Origin: Anaerolineae bacterium | GTDB taxonomy: Bacteria > Chloroflexota > Anaerolineae > B4-G1 | Reading direction: 5' to 3' | DNA: 9,297 nucleotides | Assembly (NCBI GenBank): GCA_016783285.1 | Contig: JADHWW010000077.1 | Coordinates: 1-9,297, forward strand | Program-made: the position numbers and the translations under genes | Notes under the pieces: generated by a model | Seen by the model: only the letters and a program-made list of their open reading frames with translations | Database searches by the model: none | Told to the model about the DNA's origin: nothing | Shown: piece by piece, positions 1 through 5,880 of the stretch | Numbering within the stretch: position 1 is the first letter of the stretch | Layout of the letters: every line of letters begins with the position of its first letter

Positions 1-137
1 CGCTGATGACGCAGTATGCCCTCCAGCACCGGGGCGTTGATCTCCATTTCCCCCAGCACGAACATGTACCAGAAGCGGCGGGGGCAGTATTCCAGTTGGT
101 TGAGCATAGAAATTGGCAAATAGTCGGGTTGGTCCAT
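1..137 (-). CDS. cas4: Cas4 RecB-like exonuclease, N-terminal fragment (runs off left edge)
   Basis: Only the first 45 codons are present. The frame opens at ATG 137-135 (MDQPDYLPISMLN) and continues with LEYCPRRFWYMFVLGEME. The pattern of an L/I-rich start, then Y-C-P-R-R-F-x-Y, is the Cas4 N-terminus, and C18 would be the first of four cysteines holding the 4Fe-4S cluster. Cas4 is a RecB-family nuclease of CRISPR adaptation that works with Cas1-Cas2 to trim prespacers and select the PAM side. The nuclease motifs and the other three cysteines lie outside the window, so integrity and a possible Cas4-Cas1 fusion cannot be judged. No Shine-Dalgarno sequence precedes the ATG; the heptamer repeat array comes almost up to it. 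The gene lies about 170 bp downstream of cas6, the usual side for adaptation genes in subtype I-D loci. It may be read through from the effector operon or have its own transcription. Confidence 0.85.
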   Translation of the reverse strand, partial: MDQPDYLPISMLNQLEYCPRRFWYMFVLGEMEINAPVLEGILRHQ

Positions 138-143
138 AAGCGT

Positions 144-255
144 AGTCCACAGTCCGTAGTCCGCAGTCCATAGTCTGCAGTCCGTAGTCCACAGTCCGTA
201 GTCCGCAGTCCATAGTCTGCAGTCCGTAGTCCACAGTCCGTAGTTCGCAGTCCGC
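144..255. repeat. Heptamer tandem repeat array (AGTCCRY), 16 units
   Basis: Sixteen uninterrupted 7-bp units of the form AGTCCRY fill this stretch; the exceptions are AGTCTGC at 172 and 214 and AGTTCGC at 242. The order of variants itself repeats with a 42-bp period: AGTCCAC occurs at 144, 186 and 228, and AGTCTGC at 172 and 214. This implies amplification of a six-unit block after the heptamers had diverged. Weaker relatives of the unit continue leftward to about 122, inside the first codons of cas4. The array has no coding potential of its own. Short heptameric tandem repeats are known from intergenic regions of several bacterial groups, including filamentous cyanobacteria, and their function is generally unknown. 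It is not a CRISPR array because there are no spacers. Confidence 0.95.
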
Positions 256-340
256 TATTGAAGGGCTAACGAGGAGTACGCACCCTGATCACTGATGGAT
301 GACCACCCGACTAAGAACTACCCGACTGTGGACTGCGGAC
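222..340 (-). other. Inverted heptamer copies able to form a long hairpin between cas6 and cas4
   Basis: On the plus strand, 324-340 reads GACTGTGGACTGCGGAC. This is the reverse complement, with one mismatch in 17, of 222-238 in the heptamer array (the same match recurs at 180-196). A transcript from the minus strand could form a 17-bp stem around an 85-nt loop. ACT triplets at 310, 317, 325 and 332 show that inverted, degenerate heptamers extend leftward to about 303. A second imperfect inverted pair lies outside these: 121-134 against 301-313, differing by one inserted base. The hairpin falls at the 3' end of cas6 and in front of cas4. There is no T-tract, so it is not a standard intrinsic terminator, but it could stabilise the upstream mRNA or reduce read-through. 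The central 256-300 stretch shows no recognisable site. Confidence 0.55.
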
Positions 341-1183
341 CAGGCGACGAACCTGTCCCATGCCCTGGGCGGTCTTCATACCCACGCCGGCATAGAAGGC
401 CAGGTCGGCAAGCATGTTGAGTTGACGGCGAATCTCCTCGTTCTGGGCCATCAGGCCATAGGTCACCCGCCCCAGGAAGCCCACCTGCGGTGATGTGCTG
501 AAGCGCAGCATGCGCGTTTTCAGCCCTGGCAGTTCCTTGATCACCACGTGTTCCTTCACGTAAGCCATCAGTGTTTCCTTGTCCAGCCATAAGGAGGGTG
601 GGGCCAGCATGTTCCACGAGCGTGTCAGGCTGCCGAAGACGGGGTCGGGATCGGGCAACACGATCACTTTCTTGCCCCATGCTTTCTGTCCGAAACCGAA
701 GGCGGTGGGCGAGGTGAATTCCAGGGTGATCTCATCGTGGGGCCGGGCCTCGGCGACCAGTTGCGCCCACGAGGTGTACCCGGCCCAGGGATGGCTGCCG
801 GGCGTGGTGAGGATCTCTTTGATGAGCAGTTGGGCCTGGCCCAGGCGGATGACCGGGCGGCCCTCACTGCGCAGAAAGCGGCCCATGAACTGCTGGAAGA
901 TGGGCGGGTAGAGGACGGTGAAGCGCAGCCAATAGTCCCTCTCCGGCGACAACCGCACTTTTCCATCGTGCGCCCGGCCCACATCCTGAAGTGGGGAGAC
1001 GGTGAAGGGGCGCAGTGGCAGGTTGGGCATGTGCAGCACCTTGGCCAGAGCCGCGTCCGCTTCCCGCACCGTGCGCAGGAAGGCGGCGTGGACTTGATGC
1101 CCCATCGTGGCGCGCACCGTCGCCTCGCGCGTAGGGACGAGGGTCAGGACGAGGGAGTAGAGCGTGTCTTCGCCAGCGTTCAT
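311..1183 (-). CDS. cas6: CRISPR repeat endoribonuclease Cas6
   Basis: This 290-residue protein belongs to the Cas6 family, which cuts the CRISPR precursor RNA inside each repeat to release crRNAs. The N-terminus reads LYSLVLTLVPTRE, the first RAMP beta-strand. MGHQVHAAFLR (residues 27-37) follows, with H29 and H32 as candidate catalytic histidines, then RPFTVSPL (58-65). The middle contains FTSPTAFGFG (156-165) and LPDPDPVFGSL (176-186), both typical of the family. The C-terminus has the glycine-rich RNA-binding loop, AGVGMKTAQGMG (residues 265-276). The start at ATG 1183 is chosen because AAGGA lies 7 nt upstream and the RAMP fold begins seven residues later. An in-frame ATG at 1237 would give 308 residues; it lacks a Shine-Dalgarno sequence but overlaps a small upstream frame as ATGA. 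A still longer frame to TTG 1336 has no support. The last codons (VRSPQS onward) and the TAG come from an inverted copy of the neighbouring heptamer repeat. Confidence 0.93.
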   Translation of the reverse strand: MNAGEDTLYSLVLTLVPTREATVRATMGHQVHAAFLRTVREADAALAKVLHMPNLPLRPFTVSPLQDVGRAHDGKVRLSPERDYWLRFTVLYPPIFQQFMGRFLRSEGRPVIRLGQAQLLIKEILTTPGSHPWAGYTSWAQLVAEARPHDEITLEFTSPTAFGFGQKAWGKKVIVLPDPDPVFGSLTRSWNMLAPPSLWLDKETLMAYVKEHVVIKELPGLKTRMLRFSTSPQVGFLGRVTYGLMAQNEEIRRQLNMLADLAFYAGVGMKTAQGMGQVRRLVRSPQSGSS

Positions 1184-1233
1184 GGAATGATCCTTGCCAA
1201 CACGGGGTTCATCTTCGACTATCTCCACAGGTT

Positions 1234-1347
1234 TCATAGAATGATGGCGGCGTCCGCTCGTTGAGCTACATGCCAGCCCAGGCTGTCTATAAAGAAGGCA
1301 TCCTGGTTGAAGACGATGCTTGAACTCTCTGGCCAACTGATAGGCAT
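1234..1347 (-). pseudogene. Small frame resembling a Cas3 C-terminus: possible relic of a second cas3 3' end
   Basis: A 37-codon frame lies between cas3 and cas6, starting at ATG 1347 and ending at TGA 1236-1234. Its end, FNQDAFFIDS ... ADAAIIL, can be laid over the end of the intact upstream Cas3 (IGTAAFVVHA ... SNAPIIL). Both share an AF followed by alternating hydrophobic residues, and both end in A-x-I-I-L at the stop codon. The underlying DNA also shares CCATCATTCT just before each stop. The TGA overlaps the ATG at 1237, in the cas6 frame, as ATGA. That is the kind of junction expected where a full-length cas3 once ran directly into cas6. AGGAGA directly abuts the ATG, too close for a good Shine-Dalgarno sequence, so translation is doubtful. 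I read it as a remnant left by recombination or partial duplication. It could instead be a chance frame. Confidence 0.4.
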
Positions 1348-1353
1348 TCTCCT

Positions 1354-1367
1354 GCTAAAGGCTAAAG
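1354..1367. repeat. 7-bp direct duplication at the cas3 stop codon
   Basis: GCTAAAG occurs twice back to back, at 1354-1360 and 1361-1367. The second copy contains the cas3 TAG (minus strand 1364-1362) and the last leucine codon. The duplication sits at the boundary between intact cas3 and the putative cas3 relic, so it may mark a slippage or recombination junction. A repeat this short can also arise by chance. Confidence 0.6.
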
Positions 1368-3677
1368 AATGATGGGTGCGTTACTACCCTGCTTCTGCTT
1401 GAACCAGAAATACCCTTCCAGTTCAGCGTGGACTACGAACGCCGCCGTGCCGATCACGGCCCGGTACTCGTGACTTGTGCCCTCTGCGGCAAAGGCCACC
1501 CGTAGCGAGCGCGGAAACAGATTGCGGTCGCGGGTCAGATAGAGCAGACGACCCAGGTCTGAGTCGGGAACGATGAGGCAGGCCACATGCTGCGTCTCGA
1601 TACTTTGGCGAATAGTAGGGTGCAACGCCGCCGGCCCGCCGCCGGGCACCTGGGCGCACAAACGCAATCCCACCAGCGCGACTGGCCGGCGGGTGTACAG
1701 CTTTTCCCAAACCGAGCGCGGCAGACGTTCCTCGCGACAATCCAGGCCGATGTACAGCCTCGAGTCGCGATGTGCCTTCAGGCGACAGTAGACCTCTGAC
1801 CGCCCTGGCTCGCCCCCACACTCACGGCGGAATGCAGACGCGTCGTCAAAGTAATCCGCCTCAAAGTTGGCTGCTATGTGCAGCGCATCGTAGAAAGTCA
1901 GGTCGCTGTCGGAGAGCAGATGATGTGGGTCGTAGACGGCCGCCGTTGGCCCCTGAAAGCTATCGCGGAAGTTGAACAAAGCCTCGGTCAGGGCATATTG
2001 GGCTTTCAGCCAGGGCACGACCAATTGTTCACGCACTCGCGAATTGGCGCTCACCGCCTGCTCCAACCACTCCCACTCCTCCGGCCCAGCCTCCATCGGC
2101 CGGTGCCAGTCGAGAAAACTGTCTACGAAAGTGGGCAACTCCGCCCACTTCTCCTCCCGCACGACGCGCCCTGTGCGTGCATGGCGGCGCATACACCCGC
2201 AGAGCGAGCCGTAGTACCAGCGCCGACTGCCAGGAGCAAAGACCTCCCGCACTCCCGCGAACAAACGCTCAACCCACTCCTCCAGGTCCGGGCGCATCGT
2301 CCGCTTGAGCTCGTAGATGGGGCGAAAGGCCTCCAGCACGGCATAGGAGCGGACGTAGGCAAAGAGATCGTTGCGCGGCGGCAGGGCTTGCTGCACGGCG
2401 CGGCGCAGTTCGGCGCGGGATATGATCTCGCCGTCGAGGGGGCGCAGTGCGGCCAGTGTGTCGGCATCCACCAGGGCTACTGCCTGAGATGGCACGTCGG
2501 TCTGCTTGCGCCCTAGCAGCCGGCCGGCGCGCCCCAGCCGTTGCAGGAACTCGTCGCGGGTGCGGGCGTCAAAGACGATGAAATCCAGAGGTTGGCGGCG
2601 CTTGCCCGGCTTGCTGAAGTTGTAGCCGATGTCCACCGTGGGCGTGGCCAGGATTAGGGGAGCTAATGGCGCGACCCGGCGGCTTTCAGATGTCTCGGCC
2701 CCGGTGAGTCGGCGCACCCGTCCGTCGAAGCGCGGCCCGCACAGTGCAGCGCGAGCCTGGTTGATCCGCCAGAGAGCGTTGGAGATGAACGCCCCGTCCT
2801 GTCCGGCTTCCAGCAGTCCGGCCAGCCAGTCGCGCCGGCGTGAATCGTCGGCGAACTCGTCCAGTGTCCCTTCGCGCACAGTCAACGTCAGCGGAGCCAG
2901 CGTGGGCGTCGTCTCGTAATCCGCACTCTCCAGCGGCTCGTTGGCCGGGCCGAGCCAGGTGATGTCCCCCGCCTGCGGGAAGACGCGCTCCAGGTACTCG
3001 CGTACCGCCTCGTCCGGTGTAGCCGAGAGCAGGCACACGCGCCGCCCTTTGCTAAAGTAACCCCACTCCTGCGCGATGACAAAGAAGAACAGGAAGTTGG
3101 CCAGTTGCTTGGCCGTGTAGTAGTGGAACTCGTCTACCACCACATAGTCGAAGCGGGTCAGGAATTGCTCGAGCAAGTTACGCCTGTCGTGGACGTTATA
3201 GGCAGCCGTGTAGAGCGCATAGTAAAAGATGTCAGGGTTGGTGACAACGATGGTGGGCCTACGTCCTTCCCAGCCGAAAGCACGGGGATTGCTGAACAGG
3301 CGCACCATCCGTTCGCCCACCCGCTCTCTTTCATGGCTGGGACGCAGATCGCGCAGCGTCTGGGCGTCCACGTGCAGGACGTGGTAATCCAAGCCATGCT
3401 TTTGCACAAAGTCCTGGATGTCGCCTACGTGCTGGCGGATCAGTTCGTTGGTGGGGGCGATGAACAGGCAGTTGACGGCGCGCAGCGCCGGGTGGAGCAG
3501 GCCCAGCAGCGCGGCCACTGTCTTGCCGGTGCCAGTGTCGTAGGAGTTGACCACCAACGGGTGATCGTCCAGAGCGTTGTAGGTGCGCATCTGGTGGTAG
3601 AGCGGCGGGCGGGCCAGGCCCAGCGGGTTGGCGGGAGCCAGTTTTTCGTCGTGGGGGTGGAGGTGGAGGGTGATCAC
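1362..3677 (-). CDS. cas3: Subtype I-D Cas3 helicase (Cas3', no HD domain)
   Basis: This 771-residue superfamily 2 helicase unwinds target DNA recruited by the I-D effector complex. Walker A is DTGTGKT (47-53), motif Ia-like IAPTNELIRQH lies at 73-83, and the motif II box is VDEFHYY (181-187, D182/E183, a DEFH variant). Motif III is LLSATPDE (216-223), motif V is LATPTVDIGYNFS (343-355), and motif VI is LQRLGRAGR (378-386). The protein starts directly with the helicase domain, and no HD nuclease domain precedes or follows it. This matches subtype I-D, where the nuclease is carried by Cas10d. The start is GTG 3677, whose GTGA overlaps the csc1 stop by 4 nt, implying translational coupling. GAGAGGA about 6 nt upstream can serve as the ribosome-binding site. 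The C-terminal 350 or so residues are the family's accessory region. All helicase motifs appear intact. Confidence 0.96.
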   Translation of the reverse strand: MITLHLHPHDEKLAPANPLGLARPPLYHQMRTYNALDDHPLVVNSYDTGTGKTVAALLGLLHPALRAVNCLFIAPTNELIRQHVGDIQDFVQKHGLDYHVLHVDAQTLRDLRPSHERERVGERMVRLFSNPRAFGWEGRRPTIVVTNPDIFYYALYTAAYNVHDRRNLLEQFLTRFDYVVVDEFHYYTAKQLANFLFFFVIAQEWGYFSKGRRVCLLSATPDEAVREYLERVFPQAGDITWLGPANEPLESADYETTPTLAPLTLTVREGTLDEFADDSRRRDWLAGLLEAGQDGAFISNALWRINQARAALCGPRFDGRVRRLTGAETSESRRVAPLAPLILATPTVDIGYNFSKPGKRRQPLDFIVFDARTRDEFLQRLGRAGRLLGRKQTDVPSQAVALVDADTLAALRPLDGEIISRAELRRAVQQALPPRNDLFAYVRSYAVLEAFRPIYELKRTMRPDLEEWVERLFAGVREVFAPGSRRWYYGSLCGCMRRHARTGRVVREEKWAELPTFVDSFLDWHRPMEAGPEEWEWLEQAVSANSRVREQLVVPWLKAQYALTEALFNFRDSFQGPTAAVYDPHHLLSDSDLTFYDALHIAANFEADYFDDASAFRRECGGEPGRSEVYCRLKAHRDSRLYIGLDCREERLPRSVWEKLYTRRPVALVGLRLCAQVPGGGPAALHPTIRQSIETQHVACLIVPDSDLGRLLYLTRDRNLFPRSLRVAFAAEGTSHEYRAVIGTAAFVVHAELEGYFWFKQKQGSNAPIIL

Positions 3678-4450
3678 GCCATCCTCTCCACCCCAAACCT
3701 CATCCCCGCCGGCAGCCAGACCCCGTCCGGCGCCCGCACAAAATCGCCGCTCAGTACCCCGTTGCGCACCAGCGGCACCGGATGCACACTCACCAGGTCG
3801 TACACCCGCAGCCGCTCAGGGTGGGGGAGATCGGCCGGGTTCAGGAAGACCGGCACCGTCTCCTCGTCCCGCGGCTCTGGTCGCGCTGTGGCGTGGGTTG
3901 TTGTTACCCCCGCCTTGCTCATCCACTTGCCCAGCCGCACATAGCTCGGCAGTTCCAGCGGTTCCCGGCTCAAGACGTAGCACACGACCCGGTTGCCCAG
4001 GGCCAGCATCTTGATGCGCCCGTGCTGCGGATAGTTGTTGGGCCGCACGAACTGGCCTTCGCCGGTGGTCGGGTCAATGATGCGCCAGCGTGCCCCCTGC
4101 TTCACCGCCAGCCGGTCGTCGGGCCGCACCACGATGGCATTGTTGGTGAAAGCGTACCAGTAAGTATCGGCCTGGGCGTTGAATTGGCTCAACACAAAGC
4201 GCGGCTTGCCCAGGAGCGTGCCCGGCGTGACGTACACCCCGCGCTCGTTGAGCGGCCCCAGGTCCAGCGCGTAACGCACCGTGCCGTCGTTGTGGTAGGG
4301 CGACTGCGCCAGCCCAAAGGCGTAGGCCAGCGCATAGTTGCCCAGCAGCGGCTCGGTCTGGAAAAAGTTGCTGATCTCGCGGCTGCTGAAAAAGACGTGC
4401 TCCCAGAAGGTCAGTTCGCAGCGATAGACGTGCAACGTATCGACGCTCAT
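3674..4450 (-). CDS. csc1: Csc1 (Cas5d), subtype I-D effector subunit
   Basis: This 258-residue protein is the I-D Cas5-type RAMP, which is expected to bind the 5' handle of the crRNA and anchor Cas10d at the base of the complex. It is recognised by its N-terminus (VYRCELTFWEHVFFSSRE, residues 9-26), the following LLGNYALAYAFGL (35-47) and RGVYVTPG near residue 70, and by its fixed place between csc2 and cas3. Length is normal for the family. The ATG at 4450 lies one base after the csc2 stop, and GGGAGG is 6 nt upstream. The 3' end overlaps the cas3 start by 4 nt. No membrane segment or signal peptide is seen, as expected for a cytoplasmic complex. Csc1 proteins diverge strongly between species, so part of the call rests on context. 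Confidence 0.92.
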   Translation of the reverse strand: MSVDTLHVYRCELTFWEHVFFSSREISNFFQTEPLLGNYALAYAFGLAQSPYHNDGTVRYALDLGPLNERGVYVTPGTLLGKPRFVLSQFNAQADTYWYAFTNNAIVVRPDDRLAVKQGARWRIIDPTTGEGQFVRPNNYPQHGRIKMLALGNRVVCYVLSREPLELPSYVRLGKWMSKAGVTTTHATARPEPRDEETVPVFLNPADLPHPERLRVYDLVSVHPVPLVRNGVLSGDFVRAPDGVWLPAGMRFGVERMA

Positions 4451-4451
4451 C

Positions 4452-5492
4452 TCACGCCTCCCGCACCGCTGCCTCCAGCAACTGCACCACCTCGCCGTGG
4501 CCGGACCGGCGCGTCGCCTCGTCGGTGCTGTACCCCTTTTCGATGGCCTCCAGCAGCGCCGTCAGCCGCGCCGGGTCGCGGTAGACCCCCACGACCGCCC
4601 GGTGGATGGCTGCCGTCTGGTCCGGGCCGAGCACCAGCGGGTCGGCAGTGACGACATTCTGCATCAAGGCCGCCGTCGCGTCGGCCATGGCCTCCAGCAC
4701 GTCCGTGTCGCGCAGCGGAAAGTTGAGATCGGGGTCGGCCACTTTCAGGCGGTCGTAGACCGCCTGGGTCAGCTCCAGGTTGCTGAAAATCTCACAGTTG
4801 CTGAACACCACCCCGGCCAGCCTGTTCTTGATCCGCCCCTGGCGGCTGGAGACCGCCCCATAGCGGGTGCTGCGCAGCACGTTGCCCAGGATGTAGACCC
4901 ACTCGCCCAGCGTCACGTCCTTGAGCGTCTCGATCTCCAGGAAATGGGTCTCCGGCTTGACGTAAGGCACGGTAAAGATGGCCTGGGAGGGTTGCCTGGT
5001 CTCCGGGTCGCGCATCGTGCCGGTGTCGTAGAGCGCGTTGCCCTGGCGGGTATCGCTCACCACGCCGGAGGGCAGGATGCTAAAGGCATCGTCGGTGATG
5101 ACGCGGGACTTTTGCGCCCCGCCGCCGCCCACGGCATAACCGTAGACCATGCAATCAATGCATCGCTCACAGGCATTGTTGCGGTTGAGCGCGCAGGTGC
5201 CGCTCTTTTCGTCCTTGGCGTAGAGCCGGCCGTTGTCGCGCAGTAGCTCGCGCCCAGTGCGCCGCTCGACGGCGGTCTGCTTGCGCTTGGTAATCACCAC
5301 CCGCTGGATGATGGCGTCATTCTGTACGCCAGCCCGCACAAAGTCCTTGCTCAGGTCGCCTTCAGCCCCCTCGGTGCGGAACAGCGCCTCCGATTCGGTC
5401 TTGCGCACCAGGATCAGGCTCACGTAACGGCCCAGTGGAAACGTGGTATATGCGGTTAACAGACGGTCTTGATATTGGGTCAGGATAGACAT
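4452..5492 (-). CDS. csc2: Csc2 (Cas7d), crRNA-binding backbone subunit
   Basis: This 346-residue Cas7-family RAMP is expected to polymerise along the crRNA spacer and form the filament of the I-D complex. It begins MSILTQYQDRLLTAYTTFPLG, followed by the central strand YVSLILVRKTESEALFRTEG. A cysteine cluster, C100, C108, C111 and C114 (CERCIDC at 108-114), fits the zinc-binding insertion of the family. VGGGGAQKSRVITDDAFS (121-138) is a glycine-rich and basic stretch that probably contributes to the RNA-binding surface. TRYGAVSSRQGRIKNRLAG (209-227) is typical of the Csc2 core. The start is set at ATG 5492, one base after the cas10d TGA, with AAAGGAG 6 nt upstream. A GTG at 5528 would add 12 lysine-rich residues and overlap cas10d, but has no such site. 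All motifs look intact. Confidence 0.95.
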   Translation of the reverse strand: MSILTQYQDRLLTAYTTFPLGRYVSLILVRKTESEALFRTEGAEGDLSKDFVRAGVQNDAIIQRVVITKRKQTAVERRTGRELLRDNGRLYAKDEKSGTCALNRNNACERCIDCMVYGYAVGGGGAQKSRVITDDAFSILPSGVVSDTRQGNALYDTGTMRDPETRQPSQAIFTVPYVKPETHFLEIETLKDVTLGEWVYILGNVLRSTRYGAVSSRQGRIKNRLAGVVFSNCEIFSNLELTQAVYDRLKVADPDLNFPLRDTDVLEAMADATAALMQNVVTADPLVLGPDQTAAIHRAVVGVYRDPARLTALLEAIEKGYSTDEATRRSGHGEVVQLLEAAVREA

Positions 5493-5493
5493 T

Positions 5494-5880
5494 TCAGGCT
5501 CCTTTCTTTTTGGTTGGGATTTGCTCACGGATGTAAAACAGGTAGGCCGAGCGCAGTGGTTTGCTGTCGGCCAGCAGTTTGGTTACGTTGCCTCGATAGG
5601 CCTGGCCGAGCAGGCCGTCGAAGAACGCGTCCACATAGGCTTTTACCTTTTCCCGCTTGGTGCGACCGGGCTTGTATTCCTCGCTGGCGATGGCCTCCAG
5701 ATGACGAAAGATGTCCTCTGTCAACTGGGCTCGCAACGTATCCAGCCCAAAGGCCTCTGGCTTCTTCTCCAGCCCTTCCAGCAGCATGTCGAGAGGCTTG
5801 AGCAAAGCGTTGCGCTCCAGGCTGCGGCCGATGATCCGGCCGGCCCAGGCCATGCGGGCCAGTCTCTCCAATTGTTCCAT
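5494..5880 (-). CDS. cas11d: Cas11d small subunit, from an internal start within cas10d
   Basis: In frame within cas10d, ATG 5880 (Met805 of Cas10d) begins MEQLERLARMAWAG and runs 128 residues to the shared stop. AAAGGAG at 5895-5889 lies 8 nt upstream, as good a ribosome-binding site as those of the flanking genes. The product would be a mostly helical protein (LERLARMAW, LLKPLDMLLEGLEKK, LRAQLTEDIFRHLEAIASEEY). Separate translation of the C-terminal part of cas10d as the small subunit Cas11d has been demonstrated for subtype I-D systems. The size here agrees, and no separate small-subunit gene exists in the operon. In the complex, Cas11d would line the Csc2 filament and help hold the displaced strand. 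Use of the start is inferred from sequence alone. Confidence 0.8.
   Translation of the reverse strand: MEQLERLARMAWAGRIIGRSLERNALLKPLDMLLEGLEKKPEAFGLDTLRAQLTEDIFRHLEAIASEEYKPGRTKREKVKAYVDAFFDGLLGQAYRGNVTKLLADSKPLRSAYLFYIREQIPTKKKGA

Noticed and set aside
144..255. CRISPR array
   Set aside because: The repeats are 7 bp and contiguous, with no unique spacers. Even the 42-bp period contains no variable spacer-like segment.
1184..1336. N-terminal extension of Cas6 to TTG 1336 (341 residues)
   Set aside because: There is no ribosome-binding site at 1336, and the extra 51 residues do not resemble Cas6. ATG 1183 has AAGGA at the right distance just before the RAMP fold.
3105..3944. 279-codon plus-strand frame across cas3 and csc1
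   Set aside because: It is antisense to two recognised genes, crosses their junction and has no domain signature.
5493..5528. Longer Csc2 starting at GTG 5528
   Set aside because: It would overlap cas10d by 35 nt and add a lysine-rich tail unlike Csc2. ATG 5492 has AAAGGAG at ideal spacing, one base after the cas10d stop.
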